Made by a program: the position numbers and the translations under genes
Assembly (NCBI GenBank): GCA_008933995.1
Contig: WARS01000034.1
Location: 4,752,707-4,816,706, forward strand
Source of the DNA: Datnioides undecimradiatus
Lineage: Eukaryota > Chordata > Actinopteri > Lobotiformes > Datnioididae
Reading direction: 5' to 3'
Length of the DNA: 64,000 nucleotides
In this document: one piece after another, positions 37,101 to 49,200 of the stretch
Position numbering within the stretch: position 1 is the first letter of the stretch
Layout: each line of letters opens with the position of its first letter
The notes under the pieces: model-generated
The model's database searches: none
What the model was told of the DNA's origin: nothing
The model's input: the letters and a program-made list of their open reading frames with translations, nothing else

Positions 37101-38698
37101 TTTAAGATCAGGGCTGTTTGGGGAACCGAGATGGTGAGTGCAGGGGTCTAATAGGGAACTGGGAGTTTGGACAGGCGGGGGGGGGGTACTAATTTCCTCC
37201 TTCCGTTTTCCTAGGGGCAGGTGCAGGGTAACTACCCCCCCGCCCCAATTCCCCCATGCTACCACCATACACACAAATTCCTCACTGTCATAAGACGGAA
37301 GCTATATGGCAACACACACACACTCTCACAGTCGCAGATGGTCTCACACACACACATTTTTCTTTCACTGTCGAGTATGTAATCATATACACTCGCAACA
37401 CACATTCACATGCGTATAAATATGGATGTAATATTCAGTCTGTCATTTGCTCTCACCCCCTACACATACACACACACACACACACTCTCAGAGGGTGGTT
37501 GGGAGTGTGGTATATGGTGCTGATGTTCTGGAAGTGTGAGTCAGATGTATTACACGGCGTGTCATTACAGCTTTCCACTCTAGTTGGTCCCTGTGGTTCA
37601 CATCACACCCGGCACCGCTGCTCTATATAGACCTCAGAGGGGACGGACGAGTGTCTGCATCTGTCTCTCTGCCTGTCTCTCTGCCTGTCTCCTGCTCCAC
37701 AGAAAGTCTTTTTTTTCCCTGGCTGGCTTTTTTTGTTGTTGTTTATTTATTTATGTATTTATTGCAAATTATGACTGCGTCGAGAGGCGAGAAAGAGCGA
37801 GCCGGAACGGGAAAATCCAATAACATTTCCGCTGTAGCTCAAATGGAAAGAACAACATATATAAAGAAATGACATGATGAATAGGGATGGAGATGCATTT
37901 GCTGCTGCACAGTGACAAAACAATGGATGCATTACAATATAATTGCTATTAGAATATGCAATATTTTACTTCCTGTACATTAAATAATAACAGATGGAAA
38001 AACAACAAATCATCAAGTGTTAATTCATGGAGAAACTCGTCCCAATTTCCATTTTTAACATTAATCGCAGATATTTGCGTCCTTATCCCAAGCGAAAACA
38101 TCACATTTGCATTCATGCATTTATTTATTTATTTATTTTATTCCACATGTCAAAAGTGTGCTTAAAACTCAGCTGACAGCTGAATGAAAACACACCTACT
38201 GTCTGCATGCGTCTTGTTGTCATAAGCTCTTTTCAAGCAAGATTAGTGGCGCCGGCTGAGCTCCTTTAATTGTCATCACCAGCGGTTTTATTCCGGCAGG
38301 AATCTGCCATGTTTGGCATGTTTTTTGGTAGTCAAACGCGGCGGCTTCTCTGGAAACTGTAAATCACTTTTTTTCAGTGACAGCCGGGTACACAAGTACA
38401 CAGGTTTCAGCTTTTTAGGCGGCCTGTTCCTCACTTTTCCTCTTTTTAGGTCCCACGCTACAATGGCACACAAACTTACAGCTGAAGTCACGCAAGTTAA
38501 CGAGTAAACACGAGATCCCGTTCTGACACGGGAATATACAAACGCAGCCGTGCTCTCTGGGTTTGGCTCGCTCTCTTGCTCCCTGAAACACACAAACAGT
38601 GGAAACGTTTCACTTGGATCCACTTCATTAAATCATAATTTATGGCAAATTCCAATATTGTTGGACGTTCAGTGTGGTTTGGAAATGTTTCAGGTTAG

Positions 38699-38731
<33 letters not shown>

Positions 38732-41700
38732 AGCTAAAACACATTCACTCCCCTCCATCACCCAACCAGGTTGCAGCCAGCTGCGTGACCCGGGGATAAG
38801 GAGCTCCCTGTGGGTCACTGAGGCCCGTGGACCCCCTAATCCCCCAGCTGCTTGGCCGGACACACACACACACACAAATGCACACTCTCCTGCTATTAAC
38901 TCCCAATATCTCAGAACTTATCCCCATCTTCAGATATTATACATCCAGTGGTGGTAAAATGAGATTAAAACACAGACTGAGTAGACCAAAGACAACCCAC
39001 GCTCAGCTACTAGCCCAGGCCCAGGCCGTGTCATGCCGGGGTCAAAGGTCATCTAGACTCATGTACCCCAGCTCTGCAGGAATGCAGAGCTCCTACTTCA
39101 TTTATCACTAAGTCATCAAGAAAACAAAGGACGTATTCAAGGGTGCTTTCACGCCTGCACACACGTCTTCTACCCCGAGCATGGAGTTATTGTTGCTCGT
39201 ATAGCTGCGTCTCCCCCGATTATTACCTTGGAGAAGTTACAAATAGCCCCGTGGACGAGAACGGAGGGAAAGACGAGGCGCAAAGATGACGGAGGCATTT
39301 AAAAAAAAAAGAGTTTGAAAGGAGCCGATGAACAGATAGGGAGGCGAGGGGTCAGAGAGGCGGCAGAGAAGAGAGGGGAAGATGAATGTTCAAGTGGAAA
39401 AGATGTGGAAATTGAAGATTGCAGGCCGGGGGGGGGGTAAGAAGAATGAGGAGAGAAGAAAGGGGAAGCCAGCGGAGGTTCCTGTCTGTTTGGGTGGCCC
39501 TGAGTCGGGCTGAGGACCCAGGTGTTCCCTCTATCCCTACATCACTCCATCCCTCTTCCTTTCCCTCTCTGTGCCTCCCCTAGTGGCCTTCACCATTTAA
39601 TCTGGATTAATGAGGCGGCTGACCTTCGCCTCTCTCTCTCTCTCTCTCTCCCCAGCCCTCCTCCACTCCTGCCTCACAACTCTTTGCTGAGTGTTGCACG
39701 GCAAAATGTATTGTTTTTACCCAGAATCCCTCTGCATCTGCTCCCTGTCTCCCCACATCTTCATCTCAGACGAAGTCTCGCTCAGATTCCTTCCTTCTCA
39801 GCCTCTTAATGCCCCCCCATCCCCTCCATTTCTCTCCTCTGCCTTATCTCAGCCCATGTGCAGTGCATGCGTGCACACCCACCCGTGTGTGTGTGTGTGT
39901 GTGCGCGTGCGTGGCTCCATCTCTCCTCCTCTGCTGACTGACAAGGCGGCGCTGTTCATTCCCGGGACCACCTGTGTGTCCCGTCCCACCGCTCCATTTG
40001 GGTGGTCAGGCCTCCCAGCCCACAGAAAACACACACCACTCATATCTGGGACACACACACACACACATAAAGAAACCCAGCTCGCCACAGTCCACAAATG
40101 TCCCCAGGGGACGCCCGCTCACGCATAAGCACAGACACACACAACCAATCTGTGTGCGACCTAATCTGTGGTGAGTGAGTCATTCTAATTGGCCAGTCAA
40201 CAGGTGCTGCGCTCGACCCGGGGGACTGGACAGAGGAGACGCGGGGGTATGATTGCAGAACAAGGGAGAGGCTAAGCTCAAGGCTTCTGTATAATAACTA
40301 CAGCGGGGGCCATTGTTGAAGGGTGGGAAGTAAACATCTAAATCTGCTGTGCTGCTCACTTGCTGACTGACGCGATCTAAACTGCAGCCAGTTAATGAAA
40401 GCGTTAGCTGTTTAGGCGACGCTCAGACCAACAATGCCAACGTGTGTCTACGTGCACTTAAATTACCGGGTTACCGTCGGCTTTCCGCTGTTAATTGATT
40501 TCGTCAGTGTTGTGTATACAAGGAAACCGGTTTCAGTAATCGGGGCTGGGGATTAGAGGCGCCGCATTTCCCCCCCACCTAGATACAAACCTGAGGAAAG
40601 GCCACGCCCACCCATAACCAGGCGTTCTACGATATAAATACTCCTAACATGTTGCATCCGCATATTCAGAATGATCTGAAGCCTGACTTCCACGATCACT
40701 CTGCTGCTGTCCAGCCAATACTTGTAGCTTGTAGCATTGTGCTAACCTACCTGACACACAGCGTGCAGGCTCTGTAGCTGTTGGAAAGCTGGACCTGGTG
40801 GAGAGCTGCTGTGGACTTCCTGTTTCACACCAGCGTTTGATCCTCAGACCGCAGCGTCAGGCCTGCGCTAGCGTTAAAATCATTGCACGGGCTTGAGTTT
40901 GCCCTTTAACATCCCACTTGCGCCACGGCCCACAATGCTTTGCAAGTCTGTTTTGCAGAGAGCAGAAACTGTTTGTGCGGGGGAAAAGACTCCTCGCGAT
41001 GCCAGAAGTGATCATTTATGGCGCTGACAGGGCTCCTGCAGATCACCACTTTTAAAAATAGGAGAGTTTCCCTGAGCGCTAGGCCGACGAAGACCTGGCT
41101 TTTAGATTTGCTTACTCGCCCGAGCTAAACATGTGTGTCACTCAGCACTGGAAACAGCACATAAGATGGAAAACATTTGAATGGGCCTGTGAAAGGTGAG
41201 CAGCCCTCCCTTTTATTTTCTCCTCTCCCTCTTTACCTTCCCCTCACTCTCTTTCTCCCTCCCTCTCTCCCCCTGTGTCTCCCCCAGGCCCTCGTGTCGC
41301 CTTACCCAGGGGTTTAGCCCCTAATCACCCAGAGCTAGTGGGAGGGAACTGGAGACTTCCAGCTGGCTGCCTCGTTACTGCAGACCCCTGGGACACACAC
41401 ATACTCGCATTCCTCCACACACAAGCTAAACACACACACAGCCCTCATATATGCTTACCAAGGCATTTGCTGTTATCTCTTGGCATCTCTCCATCCACGT
41501 CTCCCCCACAACTCGATCCTGCCAAGGCCACAGCCTCACCACGTAAACTGAATAACAGGAGGAGGCTTACTGCAAGGAAGGGCCAAATCTCTGGCACGTC
41601 CTCCGCTCCAAACCAGTTTAAACCAGTATTAAATATTGTCTTGCTCTATACACCCGAGCGTACACACTGTGTACGTGTGTGAGGCAGCCCCGCAGGCCGG

Positions 41701-41751
41701 CTCCAGCCTCTGCTTTCTCAAATCTCACAGACGACCATCTTTGTCTTTCAG

Positions 41752-42178
41752 GAGGGATCCGTATGATTACCCTACCCACTCCAGGCCTGTGCCAAGAGAG
41801 CCACTCCCCTACCCTGGCCACTACCAAGACCCTCCTGCTTCCAGCCAGCCTGGGCGTGTGCTGCTCCCCCAGACGGGCACTCAGTCCCATCAGCTGCCCA
41901 TCAACCAGCGTTACTACCCTTCGTCACCCCATGCAGGACAGCAGCACCGTGCCATAAGGCAGGATGTCCCTCCTTCGCCAACAGCGGGCCGCAGAGGGCG
42001 GCAATACTACGACACCGCCGGGGGGCGAGGTGACGGCTACAGGCAGGCCAGCCCAGGCCGCTTCACCAGCCCAGATAGGTACCCCGTCACCAGGGAGCGC
42101 TACGCCAGCCCCGAGCGCTACGACTACGGGGACGAACCCGACCCGACGCGGAAGAACCCCATGATAGGTGCTGTGTAA
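41752..42178 (+). CDS. Par3-like polarity scaffold, terminal exon and stop
   Basis: The exon opens one base into an arginine codon after TTGTCTTTCAG and encodes 141 residues to TAA at 42176-42178. It begins RDPYDYPTHSRPVPREPLPY and is rich in P, Y, S, R and Q. A central RQDVPPSP motif matches the RQDVPPSP motif near the C-terminus of vertebrate PARD3. It continues RRGRQYYDTAGGRGDGYRQ, then three S-P-x-R-aromatic repeats (SPGRF, SPDRY, SPERY), an acidic YDYGDEPDP and the end RKNPMIGAV. PARD3 ends differently (GRPFYS, from memory), so I favour PARD3B (Par3L); a PARD3-lineage duplicate is the alternative. The tail looks disordered. In the family the C-terminal region contributes to partner binding and phospho-regulation, but no specific partner can be read here. 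Confidence 0.92.
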
Positions 42179-42420
42179 GAGGACGTCGTGAGTCGACGGG
42201 CCCCTAACCAGCACGGCGAAGCTGAGTCAGTCACACAGAAGGTGTGATGTCACAAGAGCTGCCATTGTGGATAAGTGAGATTTTGCCATATTAATGTATC
42301 TGATCAGGAGCCCTGAGAGCAATGAGTGGCACGCTGAGAGGCTACAATGAGGCTTATTTTCAGATGCATCCACTCATTACTGTCTCTACAGGCCAGCACA
42401 GATTTAACAAGCATTACGGA

Positions 42421-42423
<3 letters not shown>

Positions 42424-42467
<44 letters not shown>

Positions 42468-42504
42468 GTGTACATATATATATAGAGAGCGAGAGAGAGA
42501 GAGA
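42424..42504. repeat. (TG)n(TA)n(GA)n compound microsatellite in the 3' UTR
   Basis: About 23 TG units with one TGCG interruption run into ACATATATATATA and then GAGAGA. If transcribed it would give a UG-rich then UA-rich then purine-rich stretch in the mRNA. Confidence 0.95.
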
Positions 42505-42923
42505 AATATACATGTTTGCAGTGTGCCAATGTTAATTAAAACAGTTTTTAATGTAGGATTGAAGGGCAATTAAATTAAATTCACAGATATTCAGAGGGAA
42601 TGTTGTCATATAGGACCAACCCTGTTCCAGCCAACTGGGCAGGAAAGCAGTGCTGACTTGCATTTTGCACAAGCCGACCAAACTGAAGGAAGCGGAGAGG
42701 GATCACCTTGACCAGCAGGACAGCTCTGCAGGAGGAGACACAGGAAGCTGAAGTGGACAAACAGGAAAAGGGAAGTTACCCCTTCAAAGTGTCTTCTTGT
42801 CCTTGATGTTCTGTGGCCTGGACTTCCTTCACATCCTGCTCTTTTTCTTTTTTTTAAAGCGTTTTTGCCTTTGGTTATCTGAACGCGGTCGTGGTTCATT
42901 GCTGATCTTGTTGTGGTGTCTCT

Positions 42924-42929
42924 AATAAA
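42924..42929 (+). terminator. polyadenylation signal AATAAA
   Basis: A canonical AATAAA lies 746 bp after the stop codon, in TCTAATAAAAATG, with GT-containing sequence downstream. It is the best candidate for the gene's 3' end. Confidence 0.6.
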
Positions 42930-43220
42930 AATGTATAAATGTTGATCCGCACACAAGCAGCGGGCTGGAAAGCTAAGCTGCGTGGAGGCTAATTAAGACT
43001 TTAACGAAACATGTTAGCATCTAGCATATCATTGCCAATTGTCGCTGCACTGAAAACTCACTCGATGTGTCAACGGTGGTTTGATTTAAACGTGCTGTCA
43101 GATTGATTGTTTCTTTTTTTTTTTTGCACCAATATTTTCCATTAAATGATTTGAAATCCTCCCTCTGAGCCGCGCCGAATCTTTTTTTTTGTGCCCGTGC
43201 ACGCGTGAGCCGTGGCGCCA

Positions 43221-43520
43221 CCGCGAGGCGCCCCTTTAAAAATTCATTACGATATTCAGCTTAATTTCTCCGAGCACAATCTCCAGATAAATTTGCCCTG
43301 CGAGATGACTGATAAGAGTAGCCAGTGTTCTGATAATGACTAAATCATCTTCAACAATTAGAGGCAGGGAAATCTCCACTAGAAAATTATTACTGCCCAA
43401 TTTGCTCTCAGAAATAAAGATGGCACTGATTGGTGAAATTAGACTTGAAATGGGGAATAATTAGAGTGTGGAGAAGGCTTTTTCTATCAGTTAGCGTTTA
43501 ATTAGCATCAAAGCCAACAG
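43221..43520. promoter_or_regulatory. candidate conserved noncoding block downstream of the gene
   Basis: About 300 bp of AT-rich, repeat-free sequence containing AAAAATTCATTACGATATTC, AGCTTAATTTCTCC, AACAATTAGAGG, GGGGAATAATTAGAG and GTTTAATTAGCATC. Multiple ATTA/TAAT cores and the absence of microsatellites suggest an enhancer or other constrained element. It starts roughly 300 bp beyond the polyadenylation signal. It shows no coding potential. Confidence 0.4.
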
Positions 43521-44813
43521 GGACCGGGCCTCTGCTGATCCGTCTAGTCTCTGCACTGCTATGACCCTCCTCCGTCTGAGCTGAAATAGACCTTTCAAAC
43601 CAGCACGGGCTGATGCGCGGAGGATCAATCGCTCTGTTTGTTCACCGTTTCACCAATTAGCTCTGTCCCAGATCGTCCACGCCGGTGATTCAAACCAGCA
43701 TCAGATGAAACACCAACTATCTGAGCTAAATACATTTCTGCTCATCTGAATTTTCAAAACCGCTTCAGCTCTGCGTCTCCAACCAGAATAGATACAAGCT
43801 GGATAAACAAGAAAGGGAAGAAGCCCAGCGGCTGTCTGCTGACCATCCTGTGATAACAAAACAGGAGAAAAACGGTCCAGAGTTCCGTGCTAATACCTTG
43901 GAGTGAATGCAAAGATGCAAATCCAGTGGATATGCATCAGACTGGCGAATCAAACTGTGCCTTAAATATGTTTTTTTGCAAGAACTGGCGTCCATCATGT
44001 TGGCAGTTTCCCATCGGTTGCACTAAGACACAAATATTTCAGTCTCATTTAGCACTTTAGCATGTTTTAGCTCATTAACAGTCACATGTAGCATGGCTTT
44101 TACCATCATGACGCCGTGATAATGGTATGGTAATGGCATTTCGAAATGGTAATGCAGCTGCAGGCGCGGCGCGTTTGAAAAAGCACACTTTGGTGGGCTG
44201 TTCAAAGACATTCCAGCGTGGGAAGTCTGAGCGTCAGCTGAAGAAGACGTTGCGTTTACGGGCTGTGACCTTTAAATATACAAACGGGAATCACACGGTG
44301 ACACCTGAGTCATTATTTAGACCAATCAAACCTCAGCGCAGTATGTGTCGCAGGAAGCCCTCGGCGTAGGTCTCTCGTTCCGTCTGGGGGAGTAGCAGCT
44401 TACAGCACTTAAGCCGGCCGCTCGCTGTACTTTAAAGAATAACTCGGCTGTAAACGGCCTCCTTCAAGTACTTGTGGTCAGTTTGCTGCCAGAGACGATA
44501 AACAACAGCAACTGAACATCCAGGCATTAATTACATCCATTAAACAAAAAAGCCTTGAAATCACTGTCAGGAGCATTTGGCTGCTGCACACGTCTTAGTG
44601 AAATTACTCCTCCATCCACGGTTTATGTAATCAGTTACAGCGTGCGGGTGTGTGTGCGTCTTGTGAATACTCCCACCTTTGTTCATGTGAAGCCTTAAGG
44701 TCGCTCACATGATGCGGCGAAGGGGCGGCGCGGGCTGGACGCGGTCACGGGCCGTTGATGCACTGACATGAGGATGTGAGGCAGATTTAATGCCTCTCGT
44801 CGGCTCGCGCGCG

Positions 44814-44856
44814 TTCAGATCTCAGACCTCAGATCTGAAGGAAGGCCCTTCCTTCA
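44814..44856. other. two adjacent perfect palindromes
   Basis: TTCAGATCT (44814-44822) and AGATCTGAA (44831-44839) form a 9-bp stem. Overlapping its right arm, TGAAGGAAGG (44836-44845) and CCTTCCTTCA (44847-44856) form a 10-bp stem around a single base. The two stems share bases and are mutually exclusive. No known element matches. Confidence 0.7.
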
Positions 44857-47800
44857 AAAGCTATTTGTCTATTCCCCACACCCATCCTCCTTTCGGTTGA
44901 AGTTCCTTGACGTTTCGGCTAGGTTCTCCCCGCCGTTTGAAAATTCACTTAGGCTTTCTTCTTCTGTTATGAAGGCCCTTTTTTTTTTTTTTTTTTTTTT
45001 GGCATGAATTAATTTGACACCTCATAAGCCCACAGTCTCGTGGCGGTTCCTGAAAAAGAAAAGAAAAAAAGCATAACACAGGAGCGCGCGCCGCTCCCCA
45101 GCCGATTGTCATGAACCACGGGGTTGTGGGAGAATTCCCTGGTTATGTTCTCTTAGCATTACCTATTCTGCCGGCGCCCCTGTCGAACACCTTAGCTTGT
45201 TAGCATGTGTCAATCAAAAGGCGTGCTCCGGGGAGGGCAAAGTGGAGAGCTGAAACAGTTATCTCTCTCCTGCACGGCTCCCAAAAAAGACAGAGACAGA
45301 CAGACGGAGATGGAGGGGAGGGTGTGTACGGTAGATAGAGAGTGTGTATGCACTATAACACCCTCGCGCTGCAGAACGAAGGTACGGGTGAGCGCTCACG
45401 GTGACCCCGGCGTGCTCTCGCCCCCCACTTCCTGCTCTTTCATCCTCTTCATTAAAGGCACATTCCACCGTATTAGCCCCGCTGTCCTTCTGTCCTTCAC
45501 CTGCTGCCATTCATTTCAATTCGGGCCTCGTTAAGGCATCATGCTCTCGAAATCGAGAGCAGTCAGGAGCGGGCCGAGCGGAGCTTCTCATTTAATTATA
45601 CAGTTCATTAGAAAGCCTGGCCCGCCCCCTCCTCCCGGGTCTGAGACAGGCCATGGGAATAGCTGGTGGCTAATGTGCAGCTTAAACGGCCTGAATATGG
45701 AGATCGGTCCGTTATGGATTACCGTTACCCGTTAGCCTGCCCTTCACCCACCTCATTCGCTTTTATGTCTGCCGTGTAGCCTTTTGATACAGTATCACTC
45801 AAGTCGGAGTGTGCTCTTTCAGCCAGCATGTTTGTTTGATATTGTTCATGAGCTGTGAAATTGAATTTCCACAGTTGGGCTGATATTGGAAATAATTTCA
45901 TATCCTGTGCAATATTCTTGCTTGGTTTCACCTTGTGCTGTGTTTAAGACATCCATTTTTACTTAATGTCTCTTTCCTTCTCTCCCCTCTCCTCCTTTTG
46001 CCGAGTCGATACGGCAGCGCTGTTTAATTTAGACCGTATTTACCCTAAAAGCAACGCTGGCTTGCCGGCTGCCTCTCATTTGCCCACACACGCCACAGCC
46101 GAGCCGCCAACCACCATCTTTTACACCAACTGTCGCCATGGCAACGTGGCCACCGCTCCTGGCACAGCAGCCCCTTTCAGAGCTGATGACATCGTCGTGG
46201 CAACAATGAAAGGTTCATATATCCCCATTTTTCCTTTTGGGAAGGGTCACCGAGCACCTCATATTCTGCAAAATCCTCCATCGAGCACGACTCCAGCCTT
46301 CGCACCAACACTGATACTGAGTCGTATATAGGGAGCCCGCAGCTGGAAGACCATCTGTGGGTATCAGTTCAGTGCGGTAAGCTCTTGTGGCTGCAGCCAA
46401 TCAGCATGAATGAAAGCCTTGTTCGCGTTCAGTAAGCTAAACATTTCCTTCTTTGCTAATTTGTCTTTTTTTAAACCGGCGCATGCAACATCGACCGTGA
46501 ACGGTCTGCAGGCCCGTTCCCTGTGGGCTCCCACCTGAATAGAACAGCAGCGTGTGACTCCCACGATGAGGCAACAGCATTGTTTATTTGCTTCCTGTGC
46601 CGAGGAGGCTCAGAGCTCTTGGACCGGTCAGACCCCTGCCTCTGTACCCTCTCTGCACCCCTGCCAGCCCCGGCATCCAAACCCTCCAGAATCTCGTCTT
46701 TATATATCTCCCCCCGACCCTCTCAGCTTTCCTATCGCGCCGACAATGAAAAACACCAAAAAGCGCTGTGCACTCTGGTGTAAACCCAAGGCCTAGCCAG
46801 TGTGGTTCACCGGGTTGTGATGCGGCCAACAACAGCTGAAGTCCGTGACCCCTGGACCCCATCCATCAGGCTTTCAGCAGCAGCCCTGGCCTCTGACACA
46901 CACAAAACTTCAGCCAGGGAAATGGAAGCACGCAACAGGGAAATGCATCAATGTCACAGAGACACTGGAACCATATGAAATTATATGTAGGCACTTTGTC
47001 CGCTTAACATGCATATAGTGCAAATGTGTCTGCATGCGAGTTGTGCATGGGAATCTGCAGTTCATAATGTTTCCAGGGCACTGACTCTACCGAGCTGCGG
47101 TTCACCGTGCGTCCAGACTGAGCTGTCCGTCATGCGCACACTCTAATTCTAACACACTTTTCAAATGCTTCCGCTGCCGTCTCTGACATACCTGCTCCCT
47201 GCTCAGACACACACTCAGTTGTCCCTGCAGACGCCCCGGGCGCATCCGCATCGCTCTGCCCCCCACACACACACATGTCACCAGTATGTGTGCGGCAGAG
47301 GCTCAGCTGACCGCCTGGCAGTCACTGTGAAATTGGCGCCCTTCTCATGCAGATGCCAGGTGTTTTGCTTGGCAGTCAGGGGTGCTGGGGGTGAGCTTGT
47401 GTCAGGAGTGTTGGGTTGCTGTGAACGGCGGGGGGGGGGGTAATGTGTCGTGTGTGTGTGTGTGTGTGTGTGTATCCCTGTTAGCCTGGCTGCTTGGCTA
47501 CGATCGAGCGCTGCCGGGCCCAAGAGGAATTAGAGACTGCTTAGTTTCCGCATGAGCTTGAAAACACCGTGTGATGCTGTCTGGTCTGTAAGCTCCGGCG
47601 ATTTCCCAAACACCACTAAAACTCAAAGGTATGAACCATCATTCCTCTTCAATTAGTCTTAATTTACTGACTGAAGATTAAGAATGAGTGATCTTTTTTA
47701 CTATTCACCAGTCATTTATGCTAATATTAATCTAAAAGACCCTCTGAACTCGTGAATATTCAAAATAACAGCGCTGTTTGTCCTGAAAGGTCAAAGGTCA

Positions 47801-47871
47801 AGATTTCCTGGAGTTTAGGCCTGATGCCGTTCGTCCCGTTTGGACCCCATTTAGACAAAAATTAGGTGCCA

Positions 47872-48032
47872 TTAACCTCCTAGGACCTGGCGTCCACATA
47901 TGTGGACAACACATTTTGGGAATGCAAAAAGATAATTATTTGTTTTTACACTTAGCAGGTCCCAATCAACCCAAATAACAAAGAGAAATCAATAAAGCAT
48001 GCCATGCAAGAGTTTAGGTCTTAGGAGGTTAA
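47872..48032. mobile_element. TTAA-flanked piggyBac-like MITE, 161 bp
   Basis: The left end TTAACCTCCTAGGACCTGG and the reverse complement of the right end TTAACCTCCTAAGACCTAA match at 16 of 19 positions. Both ends coincide with TTAA, the piggyBac target. A perfect 16-bp palindrome GTCCACATATGTGGAC sits near the left end (47892-47907). No coding capacity. The CCTCCTAGGACCTGGCGTCCACATA-type motif is familiar as a dispersed fish repeat, but I cannot give its database name. The near-identical ends suggest a moderately young or well-preserved copy. Confidence 0.8.
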
Positions 48033-48050
48033 TGAGGGAGAAGGCAGCTG

Positions 48051-48325
48051 GTTAGCTCAGCTTAGATTAGTTTAGCTTAGCTTATCTTAGCTTAGTGCGA
48101 GGACTGAAATCAGGGGGGAAACAGCTAACCTGGCGCCTCAAAAGAGAGAATGGTCAAAATCTGTGCAGCTGGAGCAGAGCTAGCTTGACTTTCAGACCCT
48201 TTTATAATCCCATAATGCAACAGTGATTGAATCTGTAGTTAGCACCTCCCTGCCCTGTAGGTTCGTGGTGCCTGGTTTGTAACAAACACAAACAGATTTT
48301 GACAAGTTAAATCAGTGGAGTGGCT
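48051..48325. repeat. dispersed fish repeat, diverged copy
   Basis: It starts with TTAGCTTAGC-type tandem units, then GCGAGGACTGAAATCAGGGG and GAAACAGCTAACCTGGC. This resembles a common teleost interspersed repeat, whose usual form reads approximately AAGACTGGAAACAGGGGGAA and then ACAGCTAGCCTGGCTCTG. It abuts the piggyBac-like MITE. The family name and exact limits are uncertain, and the copy is diverged. Confidence 0.5.
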
Positions 48326-49156
48326 CTTTCATGTTCGTGTTTCCTAAAATCCTGCATGCGATGGGGTCGGCGCTGGAGTCGGCGCTGGGTCTGCTCGTGA
48401 ACCCCAGCCCTGCTGCTGATTTATTACCGATTTTATGACATTTGAAAGGATGATGCATTTGAAGCGGGCGCGTCTTTCATGCTCACATGTTTGCTTCCAC
48501 TCTGTTCTGGATTGCGCTGCCTCTTTATGTTCAGTTTATGTTTCATGGACAGATTATCCTGTTTGCACACTGCATGGATAGCGATACGCAATGCAGATCA
48601 CGCTCTCTGACCCACACACACACACACATGCGCACTCCTGCACAGACTCCTCTTTTGGACCAAGTGGAGTTTAATTTCTCTAATCACATGTCCGTCCGTG
48701 CAGCTGTAACAAACAGGGCAGGTCATTTGATTTCCGGCCTCATTTTCATTTTGCAGAGATGGTCATTCCAACGTGGATTAGATAAGGGTGAAGACAAAGT
48801 GGAGCCTCATTGGAAAGTGGCTGTAGCAGCCAGCAGTGTAATCCATCCACGCATTCCTTCCAGAGAATGCCAAACAGCTCGCTGAAAATGAGCTGCGGAC
48901 CCGACTCCATTAGATCTCCGCTCTGTCTCTCCGCTTTCAATCTTTCAAAAACACACACACACACACCTCGCGCTGTAGCTGTAGCTATAGCTGGGAGTGA
49001 CACACACACACACACACACACATGAATACACTGTGCGGCTGCCACCAGCTTCATTAGTGCTAAGAAATGTCCTGCTCGTTAAGGCTGGGCAATTAGTGGC
49101 TAATTGAGAAGCTCTCTGCACTGAAGAAAAACTTGCTTCCTTGAGCCCCCCCCCCC

Positions 49157-49158
<2 letters not shown>

Positions 49159-49199
<41 letters not shown>
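49159..49199. repeat. (AC)n microsatellite
   Basis: About 20 AC units, preceded by a C-rich run. Confidence 0.95.

Positions 49200-49200
<1 letters not shown>

Larger units (their letters stand above)
29792..41751 (+). other. 12.0-kb intron of the Par3-like gene
   Basis: The borders are CCCAG/GTGAGA and TTGTCTTTCAG. No extra exon is supported. Contents include (CA)n at 30044-30085 and 30202-30229, (TA)n at 31167-31192, a microsatellite-free AT-rich block at 30741-31085, a further homeobox-site-rich stretch at about 32950-33160, TTTA repeats near 37740 and 38120, and CA tracts near 38705 and 40050. Confidence 0.85.
42179..42950 (+). other. 3' UTR of the Par3-like gene
   Basis: After TAA the sequence continues with no splice-like boundary to a polyadenylation signal. 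It includes a long compound microsatellite at 42424-42504. Two signals are visible: ATTAAA at 42535-42540 and AATAAA at 42924-42929. The end is placed just past the second by inference; use of the first would shorten the UTR by about 390 bases. Confidence 0.6.

Noticed and set aside
46016-46331. Open frame resembling a coding exon
   Set aside because: Weak composition signal only; no domain, no phase-consistent neighbours and no recognised homology.
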